Shown piece after piece: positions 1-10,300 of a stretch of DNA of 23,896 nucleotides. Source of the DNA: a virus; IMG/VR virus record IMGVR_UViG_3300030117_004842, positions 1 through 23,896 of that record, one strand, 5' to 3'. Each line of letters starts with the position of its first letter. Within the stretch, counting starts at the first letter, position 1. The position numbers and the translations under genes are program-made. The notes beneath the pieces were generated by a model. The model worked only from the letters and a program-made list of their open reading frames with translations, made no database searches and was not told where the DNA came from.

Positions 1-2879
1 GCCTCTACATTAGCTGCAAACTCAGCTGAAATAGCAAACTGAGGACCAGTTCTTCCAAGCTTAAGAGCTTTATTAGCTAAATTAACAGCTGTACCAACTT
101 GCATACCACCAGGTCCTAAAGCAGGAATTAATGGTTGTGCTGCTTTCACAGTGGCGTCAGCAGCAGTCATACCAGGGGCTGTAAAGTATAATCCCATCCT
201 AGATGTTATACTATTTAGCATTTGTCCTGAAAAAGCAAACGCGGCACCAGATCCAGTTGGTAAACCCATAAACTGCATCTTACCTTCTTCAATTAACATC
301 GTAACACCTAAAGCCCCTGCTTTTTCTAACGTTGAAGCTCCTTGTATTTTATATATATCTTTGCCGTTTTTATATTTATTTGCTGAAGACTTTAAAAAAT
401 CTTTAACTGCTTTATTATTTTTAGAACCTGTAGCAACGTATACGTCGTCTAATAATTTACTTCTACTAACAACCTTACCTTTATGTATAACTCTACCCAT
501 CCTCATAGCCATTAAGCTTTGAGACAAACCTGTAGCTGAAGCTACACCACCTGTTACATAATTTAATATTCCAAACTCAACCGCTATTTGAGGAACAGCA
601 CCTAGTGTTTGACCAGAAAATTCTGATGTAGTTTGTTGAAAGTTTTTTTGTTGTTCTTCACTCCAGGGTACACCTAATTCATCACCTATTTTTTGCACAA
701 CAGTTATTTTATCAGAATTACTATGTATTGTATCAGATTTTTCAGTCCACGTTTCTACCATACCTTCACCAAAAGCAGCTAAAAATTGTTTAGTACTTAG
801 CCAAGGTGTTTTTATAAAACCTTCATTTCTTTGTCCTTTACCCTCACCTATTCTACGCCAGTCAGCAGGATCTGTGTTAAGTATATACCAGTTTTTTAAA
901 GCCTCTCTTTCTACAGAATTGTTTATAACAGCTTCGCCATAATCTCTAACATCATCTTCTAATGCAGAAACACCTTCACCTGGACCTGCTTGTGTAACAA
1001 TTGTTTCACCTGGCTTTGTTTCAAAATGTTCTTTAAACTTAACTCTTCTTTTATCAAGTTTTAAAAGATCGTTTATTGATAATTCAAAAACACCATTTTG
1101 AGGTATAAAATCTGAATCAAGTCCTAAAATTTTACTAGCAGCACCGTAATCAAAAACATCAAGATTATCAAAATTTAAAAATGCTTTTACTTTTGTATTA
1201 CCAAGATCTAATAAACTATTTTTTTCTAAACTATTAAAATTAAATTTTTCTTCTAAATCTTGAAAATCACCATCGTTTTTAATATTATAAAACTCATTGT
1301 CATATGTTTTATATAAATCTAAAACACTTTGATATGTCATATCTTTTTTCAAAATAGAAGCTTCTTGCTCGTTTTTTGGTTTAACAACTCTACCAGTGCT
1401 ATAATCAAAATACATATCAGTACCTACACCAATAACTTTTTCATTTAATTCGTCAGTTTCTATTTTTAATTTATCTAAAGCTTTTTGTAGTTGTATAGCT
1501 TCTTGACTACCAGCTTGACCATTTTGTCTTAAATCACTAAGTCTTTTTGCAATTTGTATTGCTTCACTATTTCTTATTCCTAATTGATATTCATCACCGC
1601 TTAGCTCACTTGAAACGATTTGATTAAAATAAAGTTTACTTAAATCATCGTATTGAGCCATATCTCTATAATCATGGTCATCTATATTTATATTTTTATA
1701 TAAACCAGGATATAATTTTTGTAATTCATTTTGCAAATCATTTCTGTCTTCTTCAAATTTTTGAATTCTTTCTTCAGCTATTTTTTTATTTATTAAATTT
1801 TCAAAAGCTGTGTCAAAATGATATTCGCTAATTCCTTCAAAACCTAGTCTATCAAACGTTTCAGGATATGGATCACCCATATTTCTTTGTTGTTGATTAC
1901 GTCTTTGTTCTTCTGTTTGATACCTTTGATTATATTGTTCTCTAAAATATTTTCTTAAATTTTCTTTGTTTTCATACCCATCATCACCATTTACAAACTC
2001 TTCAAAGCTATTATAATTTTTATTTTGATAACGAGGAGGTGTAAATGCTTGTAAATCACTATCCCACTCAACATTAAGTGCAGAAAACACACCACCACTA
2101 TTAGCTTCGTTAAAAGATTTTTCTGCAAAGCTGTCCCAGTTCATTCCATCTAAACCTTTTCCTATTGAAGACATATTATCTTCAAATTGTTTTTGTTTTT
2201 TTCTTTGCTTTAAATCTTGGTTTTCTAGTATAAATTTATTTATTTTTTCATGTATATTACCACCTTTAAATTCAGTAGAACTTAATGTTAATTCTTTACC
2301 GTTTTCACCTTTTATTTTAAAACCAGGATTAAACATATCTCCTTTACTAAATTCAAAACCTGTGTTAGCATATGCTTCTTTATATTGTTTTATAAGTTTT
2401 TTATTTACATCTTCTACACCAGAATAACCCATAGATGATGCCTTATAACCTTTCATCATTATTTTTTCAGTGTCTGTTTCAAATGGACTAGATGTTATTT
2501 TTTCATTAAAAGGAACTTCAGTTTCTTTTTCAGGTTCACCTATAACATCATTAATGTTATATCCTTTTTTATTTAAAAAATCTTCATACTCGTCTTTATG
2601 CACTGTGTACATATCATCTCCAACTTGTAAATTAATATTGTCTCCAAAAATATTAAGTGGTGTTATTTTTTCTTTTGGTTTTTCAGCTTGAGGAGGCGCT
2701 AACATACTTGGATCAGAAGTTGGCACAATAGGGGTTGTTACATCTTGACTAACATCTGCTTGCGTTTGTTGTTTCTCATCGTCACTAACTAACTGTGCGT
2801 TGGGATACTTAGAAAGAAAACTCTCTTGCTCTTCAGGTGATATTGAATAATAGTCACCATCAACAATGTATGTTAACAT
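1..2879 (-). CDS. Giant internal virion (cargo/ejectosome) protein, partial
   Basis: An open frame runs from ATG at 2879 to the left edge without a stop, giving 959 complete codons; the C-terminus lies outside the window. It starts MLTYIVDGDYYSISPEEQ, then FLSKYPNAQLV, an N-terminal pattern I associate with very large virion proteins of Bacteroidota and marine phages. Residues 1 to about 740 are hydrophilic, acidic and rich in Gln, Asn and Lys, with helix-forming stretches. From about 745 onward the protein becomes hydrophobic and Gly/Ala-rich (GAVPQIAVEFGILNYVTGG near 760, GLPTGSGAAFAFSG near 870), suitable for membrane insertion. It follows two other internal-protein candidates, as T7 gp14, gp15 and gp16 follow one another. 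The inferred role is a head-stored protein ejected to build a DNA channel through the host envelope. No lysozyme or protease motif was recognised in the visible part. Confidence 0.8.
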   Translation of the reverse strand, partial: MLTYIVDGDYYSISPEEQESFLSKYPNAQLVSDDEKQQTQADVSQDVTTPIVPTSDPSMLAPPQAEKPKEKITPLNIFGDNINLQVGDDMYTVHKDEYEDFLNKKGYNINDVIGEPEKETEVPFNEKITSSPFETDTEKIMMKGYKASSMGYSGVEDVNKKLIKQYKEAYANTGFEFSKGDMFNPGFKIKGENGKELTLSSTEFKGGNIHEKINKFILENQDLKQRKKQKQFEDNMSSIGKGLDGMNWDSFAEKSFNEANSGGVFSALNVEWDSDLQAFTPPRYQNKNYNSFEEFVNGDDGYENKENLRKYFREQYNQRYQTEEQRRNQQQRNMGDPYPETFDRLGFEGISEYHFDTAFENLINKKIAEERIQKFEEDRNDLQNELQKLYPGLYKNINIDDHDYRDMAQYDDLSKLYFNQIVSSELSGDEYQLGIRNSEAIQIAKRLSDLRQNGQAGSQEAIQLQKALDKLKIETDELNEKVIGVGTDMYFDYSTGRVVKPKNEQEASILKKDMTYQSVLDLYKTYDNEFYNIKNDGDFQDLEEKFNFNSLEKNSLLDLGNTKVKAFLNFDNLDVFDYGAASKILGLDSDFIPQNGVFELSINDLLKLDKRRVKFKEHFETKPGETIVTQAGPGEGVSALEDDVRDYGEAVINNSVEREALKNWYILNTDPADWRRIGEGKGQRNEGFIKTPWLSTKQFLAAFGEGMVETWTEKSDTIHSNSDKITVVQKIGDELGVPWSEEQQKNFQQTTSEFSGQTLGAVPQIAVEFGILNYVTGGVASATGLSQSLMAMRMGRVIHKGKVVSRSKLLDDVYVATGSKNNKAVKDFLKSSANKYKNGKDIYKIQGASTLEKAGALGVTMLIEEGKMQFMGLPTGSGAAFAFSGQMLNSITSRMGLYFTAPGMTAADATVKAAQPLIPALGPGGMQVGTAVNLANKALKLGRTGPQFAISAEFAANVE

Positions 2880-2891
2880 ATTTTATTTATT

Positions 2892-5141
2892 TTATAATTC
2901 GTCAAAATCAGCAGGTAATCCTATTGGCGGTAAACCGTTTTTAGTTCTAAGAACATTAATAGTGTTTAATTCTTTTTTGAAATTATCTTTGTTAAACTCT
3001 CCATTAACAGTAAAATATTTTTTAACTTCTTTTAAATCATCAAACGTAGACCCTTTAGGAAGATTTACAGCACCTTTAACTCTTTTATCTCTTGTCTCCA
3101 TCCAAGAACCTCTATAGTTTGCTAATAAAGCGTCTTTATATTTCTTTTGATTTGTATTAGTGCTACTTAAAGAGTTTGTTAAGAAACCAACTATATCTTC
3201 GTAATAACCATCTCCAGTTGATAAATTGTCCATAGGTATAAAACTAGGTTTATCTTTTTTAAGATCAGAAACATATATTAATTCAGAATCAGGTCTAAAA
3301 TCCATTTTAGCTTCAACATTAAATTTATTTCGTAATTCTTGTTTCTTTTCTTCAGGTACATCGTCCCAAGTTGCCCATTGTTTATTTTCGTTCCATGTGG
3401 TATCATTCATAAAGTTATTCTTGAAATAATTAAAAGCAACATCTTTACTAACAAGTTGACCATCTTGATTACCAAACATTTGATTCATACTGTTACCCAA
3501 AGCTTTTACAGCTTGTGGATTAGTTAAGTCAACACCTTTGTAATCAATCCAAGATCCTTTTGGAGGTGCTAGAGCTTCTTTTGGAAAAAATTCAAACGGT
3601 GTTCCTTTGTGTGAAACAAATCCTTTCATAGGATTTAGCACAGCATTTAAATCAGCTGTTGTTATAGGATCAGCATCGCTACCACCAACGTTTACATTAA
3701 TATTAGTTCCTGATGTTGTAATTATATCTTGTGATCTTTCAGTAATAGTACCTACTTCTACAGCTCTACCGTTTTGATCTAAATCAAAAGCTTGCGTATT
3801 AGCTAGAGCTTCTTGTTTATAAGCATCTGATATAAACCAATCGTTTATTTCTTTTTTCTTTTTCTCAACTACTTCTCTATAATCAGATTTTTTATCTATT
3901 TCATTACCAGATTTACCAGCAGACCATTCGCTATAACTAGGTAAAACTTCATTTTGAACAAGTAAATCAGTATAACCATCGTTAGCATCTTTTGTCATTA
4001 TACCAAGTCTAGATTGATTTTGTTGTAAATATTTATATATATTTTGCTCAACAGTTATCGCTCCATCTATTGTATTAGCAGGCGCATCACCTGGTGTATA
4101 ATTACTGTTTATCATTTGATTATAAAAATCAGGCATATTTGTTTCATCTAACATAAACTTAGCGGTATCTTGATCAACAAGACTTCTTACTGTGCTTATA
4201 GTTTTATCACTCATTCTTTGAGTTTTAACACTAAGCTTTTTACCTTTACTTTCATCATCAGGATCAACCCACTCTACACCTTCTTCTCCAACAATAGCGT
4301 CTTCATACCCTTCATCACCTTTTAATAAAGTAGTTGAATCAACAATGTTTTCATATTTAAAATCCCAAGCAGAATTATTATCTGCATTTTGAGTTGTTGT
4401 AAAATGTTTTGATTTGTCAAAGTTAACATTCATTTTTGTAGCAACATAATCAGGATCATTCCATTTAGAAAAATCAATAAATTTTTTACTTGTACCTTTA
4501 CTAGGATCTTGTAAATCATTTGGGTAATCAACTTCAAAACCAGCAACCGAAACACCATCAACCTCTTTAGTTATAATTTTTAATTTATCTTTATTTTTAT
4601 TAGAATAATTTATAAACCAATCATAGCTTACACCGTTATCAAAAGATCTATCACTAGCTCCTCTTGAATATGTTGCACCAGGACCAACATCATTTATTGT
4701 TTTGGTAAAATTATTAGCTCCATTAAAACCAGCTTGATATACTTTATTTTCTCCAAGTATTGCATTAGCAGTATTTACATCACCAGATGCTGTAGCGTAT
4801 GCAAATTCTTTTTTCTTTTTCACCATTTCTTGCTGAAACATATCAGCAGTATTTTGCTGACTTTCTAATGCAATACCACCATCTGTTATATTTATATCAT
4901 CTGTACCACCTATAAGTTCACCAGAATACAATTCTTCAGCGGCTAATGTACCAGCATTATATTTTAACTTCCATTCGTCTTCTCTTTTCTTTTTTCTTTC
5001 TACCGCAGCTTCTAGTCCAGTTTCTATTTCAGTTGACATACGACTATAATCAGTTATGCCTAATCTAGGGTTTTCATATGTACCACCTGTTGTTACGAAC
5101 GGATTATAGTATCTATTTGGTTTATTTTGTGTTGTTGCCAT
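2892..5141 (-). CDS. Putative internal virion / cargo protein (749 aa)
   Basis: The 749-aa protein starts MATTQNKPNRYYNPFVTTGG. It is hydrophilic, with many Lys/Glu clusters (ERKKKREDEWK near residue 50, EMVKKKKEFAYA near 105, VVEKKKKEINDWF near 425) and predicted helical stretches. It has no signal peptide or clear membrane segment. I recognise no enzymatic motif. It lies 2 bases downstream of the 229-aa gp14-like gene (TAA AA ATG) and 12 bases before the giant partial gene, so the three form a tight set. By position and composition it corresponds to the middle internal protein, the place held by gp15 in T7 or a cargo protein in crAss-like phages. The gene is surely real; the role is inferred from context. 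Confidence 0.8.
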   Translation of the reverse strand: MATTQNKPNRYYNPFVTTGGTYENPRLGITDYSRMSTEIETGLEAAVERKKKREDEWKLKYNAGTLAAEELYSGELIGGTDDINITDGGIALESQQNTADMFQQEMVKKKKEFAYATASGDVNTANAILGENKVYQAGFNGANNFTKTINDVGPGATYSRGASDRSFDNGVSYDWFINYSNKNKDKLKIITKEVDGVSVAGFEVDYPNDLQDPSKGTSKKFIDFSKWNDPDYVATKMNVNFDKSKHFTTTQNADNNSAWDFKYENIVDSTTLLKGDEGYEDAIVGEEGVEWVDPDDESKGKKLSVKTQRMSDKTISTVRSLVDQDTAKFMLDETNMPDFYNQMINSNYTPGDAPANTIDGAITVEQNIYKYLQQNQSRLGIMTKDANDGYTDLLVQNEVLPSYSEWSAGKSGNEIDKKSDYREVVEKKKKEINDWFISDAYKQEALANTQAFDLDQNGRAVEVGTITERSQDIITTSGTNINVNVGGSDADPITTADLNAVLNPMKGFVSHKGTPFEFFPKEALAPPKGSWIDYKGVDLTNPQAVKALGNSMNQMFGNQDGQLVSKDVAFNYFKNNFMNDTTWNENKQWATWDDVPEEKKQELRNKFNVEAKMDFRPDSELIYVSDLKKDKPSFIPMDNLSTGDGYYEDIVGFLTNSLSSTNTNQKKYKDALLANYRGSWMETRDKRVKGAVNLPKGSTFDDLKEVKKYFTVNGEFNKDNFKKELNTINVLRTKNGLPPIGLPADFDEL

Positions 5142-5143
5142 TT

Positions 5144-5833
5144 TTATAATGATTTTCTAAATTCTGCTCTAGTTCCACCTGGATTTAATTCTTGCCAAGC
5201 TTTAAACTGCTCTTCATTTATACTCATGTCAAGAGCACCAGCTCCTACACCACCTATAATTTTTCCAAAGCCTTGCATCATTTGACCTCCATAAGAAGCC
5301 TCTTGCTGTGAATATGAACTAGCTAAACTAGATTGTCTATTTAATTGTTGCATCTCTCTTTTTTCCTGAGCATCAAACATAAATTTATTTCCAGCCCCAC
5401 TAAACATAGCTAATTGTTTTTCCATAGCAGCTTGTCCTTGAGCTCTTAACTGTTGTACTCTAGCTTCTTGTTTTGATAAATCAGCTGCAACAGCTGCTCT
5501 ACCTTGGGTAGCGGCTCTAGCTAAAGCAGTGGCACCACCAGCTCCAGCACCTGTGGCTCTTAATGTATCTAGTGTATTAGCTAAAGCAATATCTTGTTGT
5601 TCAGACTGAAACTCAGCTGCCTGAGTGGATACTTGCACGTTTGCAAAAGGATTAGACAACATTTGCGCTGCCTCAGCATAAGGATTTATTATATCTTGTC
5701 TACTAGCCTCAAGTTCAGCTATTTTTGCCTCTGCAGCTAATCTATTTTTTCTAGCAGCTCTTTTTGCTCTACCCGCGCCGTAAGCTTGTATTACTCCTCC
5801 AAAAACCTGGGCACCTGCTGTTATCCAACTCAT
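5144..5833 (-). CDS. Internal virion protein, T7 gp14-like (229 aa)
   Basis: This short Ala/Gln-rich protein has a hydrophobic Gly/Ala N-terminus (WITAGAQVFGGVIQAYGAG, residues 3-21), followed by a basic patch (RAKRAARKNR) and a long helical region. The segment TQAAEFQSEQQDIALANTLD (about 71-90), followed by LRATGAGAGGATALARAA, is a pattern I recall from many marine and Bacteroidota phages in the gp14-like internal protein. A second Gly-rich segment (GFGKIIGGVGAGALD) lies near residue 190. Such proteins are packaged in the head and inserted into the outer membrane at infection. It starts 19 bases after the 504-aa tail gene in an A/T-only leader and abuts the 749-aa gene. The assignment rests on motif memory and gene order. 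Confidence 0.82.
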   Translation of the reverse strand: MSWITAGAQVFGGVIQAYGAGRAKRAARKNRLAAEAKIAELEASRQDIINPYAEAAQMLSNPFANVQVSTQAAEFQSEQQDIALANTLDTLRATGAGAGGATALARAATQGRAAVAADLSKQEARVQQLRAQGQAAMEKQLAMFSGAGNKFMFDAQEKREMQQLNRQSSLASSYSQQEASYGGQMMQGFGKIIGGVGAGALDMSINEEQFKAWQELNPGGTRAEFRKSL

Positions 5834-5852
5834 AATTTATTTTTTAATTGTT

Positions 5853-7367
5853 TTATAAATAAGTTGATTCTGAAGATGTAACTACACCTAAATTTACAGA
5901 AAACAACTCTTGTTTTTTTATTCCTTCTTTTAACTCTAAACCTGTAGTAGAAAAAGTTCCTGGATTACCTTCGTTAGAGTTCCAATATTGAAATCTAATA
6001 TTAGCATAATAACCTTTTACACCACTTGAAGCAGCCCCAACAACTCTAACGTTGTTTTGAGGGTGATCAATATCTTGAAAATCTGAAAGATTATGTTGGC
6101 TTTGCCAAAATGTAGATAGATCTGATCTTAAAGCTGCAACTTTTTTATTTTCTTTCTTTTTAAATCTACTTGAATTAAATCCTTGTACAACATAACCACC
6201 ACCAATAGCTTGGCCAGAAGGTGGATACCAAGTAGCTTCTTTAACAGCTAAAGATTTATCAATATCTGTTAACATCTGTGTCATTTCCCAACCATCTGTA
6301 CCTGTGTAATCTATAGTTGAAAAGTTTTTAACAACTTCAGGTTCGTCGTTAATAACAAAAGAAACACGACAAGGATCGTTAAATGCACTAAAATAAAAAT
6401 TACATCTAGGTCTAGTATCTACATGATGTTGCCAAAATCTCCAGTTGTTAACATCTGGTCTATGACTAACACCTGCTTCAATATTTCCAGTTGTTGGGTC
6501 TAATGTATATTGCTCAAATAAAGGCCAAGTATAAAATTCATTACGTAAACTAAAGCCAAAAGTAGGTTTATAAGTATAAAAAGATACCCACCCCTTTGAA
6601 AGCTCGTCAAACGCAAGTGTATAATAACCTGTTACAGTTTTTACTTCAATACCTGGATTTGTACAAAATTCTATTTTAGTATCAAAAAACCCTTTGCCAT
6701 GCATAGATAATATGTATTTATTTTTTGGTTCATCATACATACCGTAAAGTCTTTTTGCATTTTTTAAATTATCAGCAAAAAACTTTCTCATACCAGCGTC
6801 TGATATAGGTGTTATACCGTCTTGTGATAATCTACAAACTACACCTCTTTTTTTATCTGTAAAATATTTTCTACCTGCATAAACAGCAAAGCTTTCTGGA
6901 TTTTTACTTATACCATATTTACCAGCAAAAGGAGCTATTTGACCAATAACAATTTTTGAAGCTGTTGTTAATGGCTGCCCTTCTTGTGTAAATATAGCGT
7001 CTTTATCGATTAAAGCTCTACTAACTTTATTTTCTTGAAATATAATTAAGTTTGTATCTTCAGCATATAGCTTTTGTATACTACCATGAGCTGAGTCAAC
7101 AGCTCTTGTTATATCTTGACTTATATCAAACTGATTTGTTTGATTTACATTGGTTTTAGAATTATAAACACCAGAATATATCATAGCATTTGGTCTTCGT
7201 CTAGGTTTATATTTATCATCAACTAGATAAGCTTTTACACCTAGATCAATAGATTTTCTATTAAAACCTCCTTTTATTCTTGACTCTTCAATGTGCCAAT
7301 CACCAGGGTTTTCTCCTCCAGATAATATGAAAGTGTTATAATAAGCTATTTCTATAGTTGTACTCAT
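5853..7367 (-). CDS. Tail nozzle/muzzle-type protein, C-terminal module as a separate gene (504 aa)
   Basis: The protein starts MSTTIEIAYYNTFILSGG and carries a chain of conserved blocks: HIEESRIKGGFNRKSIDLGV (about 24-43), NAMIYSGVYNSKT, GSIQKLYAEDTNLIIFQENK (about 95-114), ALIDKDAIFTQEGQP, GKYGISKNPESFAVYAGRKY (about 149-168) and LSQDGITPISDAGMRKFFAD. The composition is rich in aromatic residues and beta strands, with no signal peptide. I recall these blocks from the C-terminal part of very large phage tail or virion proteins, where they follow other modules in one chain. Here they stand alone, 4 bases after the stop of the 1414-aa gene and in a different frame. The likely role is part of the tail nozzle that closes the DNA channel. 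A separate structural protein of its own is the alternative. Confidence 0.78.
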   Translation of the reverse strand: MSTTIEIAYYNTFILSGGENPGDWHIEESRIKGGFNRKSIDLGVKAYLVDDKYKPRRRPNAMIYSGVYNSKTNVNQTNQFDISQDITRAVDSAHGSIQKLYAEDTNLIIFQENKVSRALIDKDAIFTQEGQPLTTASKIVIGQIAPFAGKYGISKNPESFAVYAGRKYFTDKKRGVVCRLSQDGITPISDAGMRKFFADNLKNAKRLYGMYDEPKNKYILSMHGKGFFDTKIEFCTNPGIEVKTVTGYYTLAFDELSKGWVSFYTYKPTFGFSLRNEFYTWPLFEQYTLDPTTGNIEAGVSHRPDVNNWRFWQHHVDTRPRCNFYFSAFNDPCRVSFVINDEPEVVKNFSTIDYTGTDGWEMTQMLTDIDKSLAVKEATWYPPSGQAIGGGYVVQGFNSSRFKKKENKKVAALRSDLSTFWQSQHNLSDFQDIDHPQNNVRVVGAASSGVKGYYANIRFQYWNSNEGNPGTFSTTGLELKEGIKKQELFSVNLGVVTSSESTYL

Positions 7368-7371
7368 AATT

Positions 7372-10300
7372 TTAATATCCTTGTATATCTACTATATAAC
7401 CATCTTGATTTACAACAGCCACTTTAAAAATATCACTACCATCACTAGCAATTGCTGATAAATATTTAATACGACCATTACCGTCACTAGACCAAGGCGC
7501 AAGAGGTGTTAAAGGCGTAAATCCAAAAGTGTTTGTATAAAATCTATTATTTTCATGTAATGTATGTGGGCAATATGTTCCAAAAGTAGAACTACAAGGT
7601 TCGTCAATTGTAGGCGCGCTTATTGAACTACCAATATTAACATATCTAACACCAGGATCAAGTTCAAAATTAAACCCACCAGTTACGGGGTTGAAACCAC
7701 CACCAAATCCTGGATAATTAAATTCAACTCCGTTTTCTTGTATACCTTGCACGTATATAGGAATTCTATATTGACCATTTTCAACAGTTGCTGTGTTCAT
7801 AACAAAAGATGTTTCAACTGTTATTCCATCTGGATTCCACTCTGTTGGTTCGCTAGAACTACCTACTCCACCATCATTTACTTTTACAACAACAGTTCTA
7901 TCTTCTTCACTTAGCAACTCATCATTTAACCCAAGATAAACTCCATTTACAATGTTAAAAACACTATCACCATAAAAAACTTTACCAGCGTGGAAAGTGT
8001 CGTTACATATAATTCTTAATACAGCACCTTGTTCATCAAACACTATTTCATGTCTTAACATACCTAAATTAGGACCATCTGGATTAGTATTACCAAAATC
8101 ATAATGTGTAGAATCTATTAAAGGTGGGTGTTGTGTTTCAAATATAGGAGTAAATCCAGCAGCAGCTTGATTACCTTCTAAAACTACTTTTAAATGTCTA
8201 TTTTGTAAATCAGCTCTAACAGATCCATTTTGTATTCTACATTCAAAAATAATTACACCACCCATATCGGAATTTCCTGAAACAACAACTTCACTAGGCG
8301 CTTCTGATATAATAGGTGTTTTATTTTTTAATTCAACTTCAACTTGTCCAAAAACACTTGGATTACCAGGCGCGGTTGCTTCAATTGCTTGTACTGTTAT
8401 TGTAAAAAAGTTTTTTAATTCTTCACCAACCTGCGGGTTCCAAACAAAACCAGGTATAACTCTTAACACACCGTCGCTGTCAACTGTAAAAGGAGGTGTT
8501 CCAGGTTCCCAATCTGTATTTTCAGAATCTATACTGTGAACATTAAAAGAAAATATTGCATTAGGATCACCTATTCCTGAATCAGCAGTTAAATATCCAA
8601 TAGCGTTATTACCACTACCCACAGACTGATCCTCATAGAATATATTATTACTTAATTGTATGTTGCTTGGATTAATAACTTCTACACCTGCTTGAGAATT
8701 TAAATCACTAATTAAACCAGATGTTGATGTTTCATAAAATATATCTAAATTAGATTCAAAAGGTTGTGTTTCAAAAACAGATAAACCTCTTGAAACCGAT
8801 ATAGGATCAGCGTTTATAATTCTAAAAGTTAAAACATCATTAGCATTTACATTTTCTTGTTGCCTAGATAGCTCTAATCTTTGGTAGTTTACAACACCTA
8901 TAGCAATATCAGATATACTTTTTATTGTTGTAAACTCCATTATTTCTAATTGATCAATAGAAAGAGTAACATTTCTGTCTAAGGTAATTATTAATTCTCT
9001 TTCATCATTGTTTTCACCTATAACATTTATTTGTGTTTCTATTATAACAGCTCTAAAAGACTGTCCATCTGGATCAACAGTGTCAGCATTTTTTATATAA
9101 TGGTCTTTTTTTACTTTAGAGTAATTATTGTATATTTCTTCACTATTACTTGCAAACCTTATTTTACTAGAATTTGATGGAACTGCATTATTGGCGGTTT
9201 GTATAGTACAAACACTTTGATCTTGTATATTTGTACCTTCAACATAATGTCCTTTTCTTAAAAAATAATTTCTATTTTTTAATATAACATATTTACTATC
9301 ATCATTTAAAGTTGTAAACGTTGGAACATCCTGTAACACAACTGCTGTTGTTTCAAAAACAGGTGTGTTTTGTGCGTTTAATAATGGTAATTCAGCAACT
9401 TGAGTTGATTTTTTACTAGAACCAAGAAAAGAATAATTAACATTATTATCATCAACCAAACCTTGTTCTTTAGCTGTACCTATACTTAATACTTTTACTG
9501 GATCTACAAAACTACTATAAACAGAGTATCCATCACTTGAAGTAGTCGCATCTTTTATAATTCTAGGAAAAAGTCTTATTTCAGAGTTAGAAGATCCAAC
9601 TTTATTAGCATCATCTCTACTAACTATTCTAGGTACTTTGTTTATATTATCACCGTACAATGTTAACCACGAGCTACCAGAAGCTGAATTATCTATAGTA
9701 TCAGTTAATGCATTCCAGTTTTCAGCAGGATGCACAGCGTATACATTATAATATTCTTGTTCTTTTTGTTGAATAACTAACCTCCATGAATACCAACCAG
9801 TTGGATTATAATTTTTACTATTAACATCACCATTGTAAGCATGTTCTTTAGAAACAATTTGATCATCTAAAAATGTAATAGCTAAAGATTTACCTATAGA
9901 GTCTGGATTATCAAAAATAGACCAACTCATACCAGTAGATGTGTGAAATCTATCAACTCTATACGTGTCAGATAAATAAGGGTGGTCATCATTAGACGAT
10001 AGTATTACGGTTGATTGTCTACCAAACTTATCAGATAAAACAACACCTACTTTATAATTTCTTCTTTGTTTTATTGAGTGATACCTATAAGAAACATCTA
10101 AGTTTTGTTTAAATCCATATGTATCACCATATTCTAAATCACCCTTGTTACTACTACTAATTACATAATTTATACCAGTATTACCTTTAGAATCAATAGG
10201 TAAAGGATGATTTTCTAAATAATTACCATATACTATTCTATTACCAACTAGTTCTTGAGACTTTGCTCTAATAGGAACATGGTCATAAACTCTGGTTATT

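Noticed and set aside
151-522. Plus-strand frame of 123 codons near the left edge.
   Set aside because: It lies opposite the continuous minus-strand frame of the giant internal protein, which has convincing composition; the plus-strand product has no recognisable pattern.
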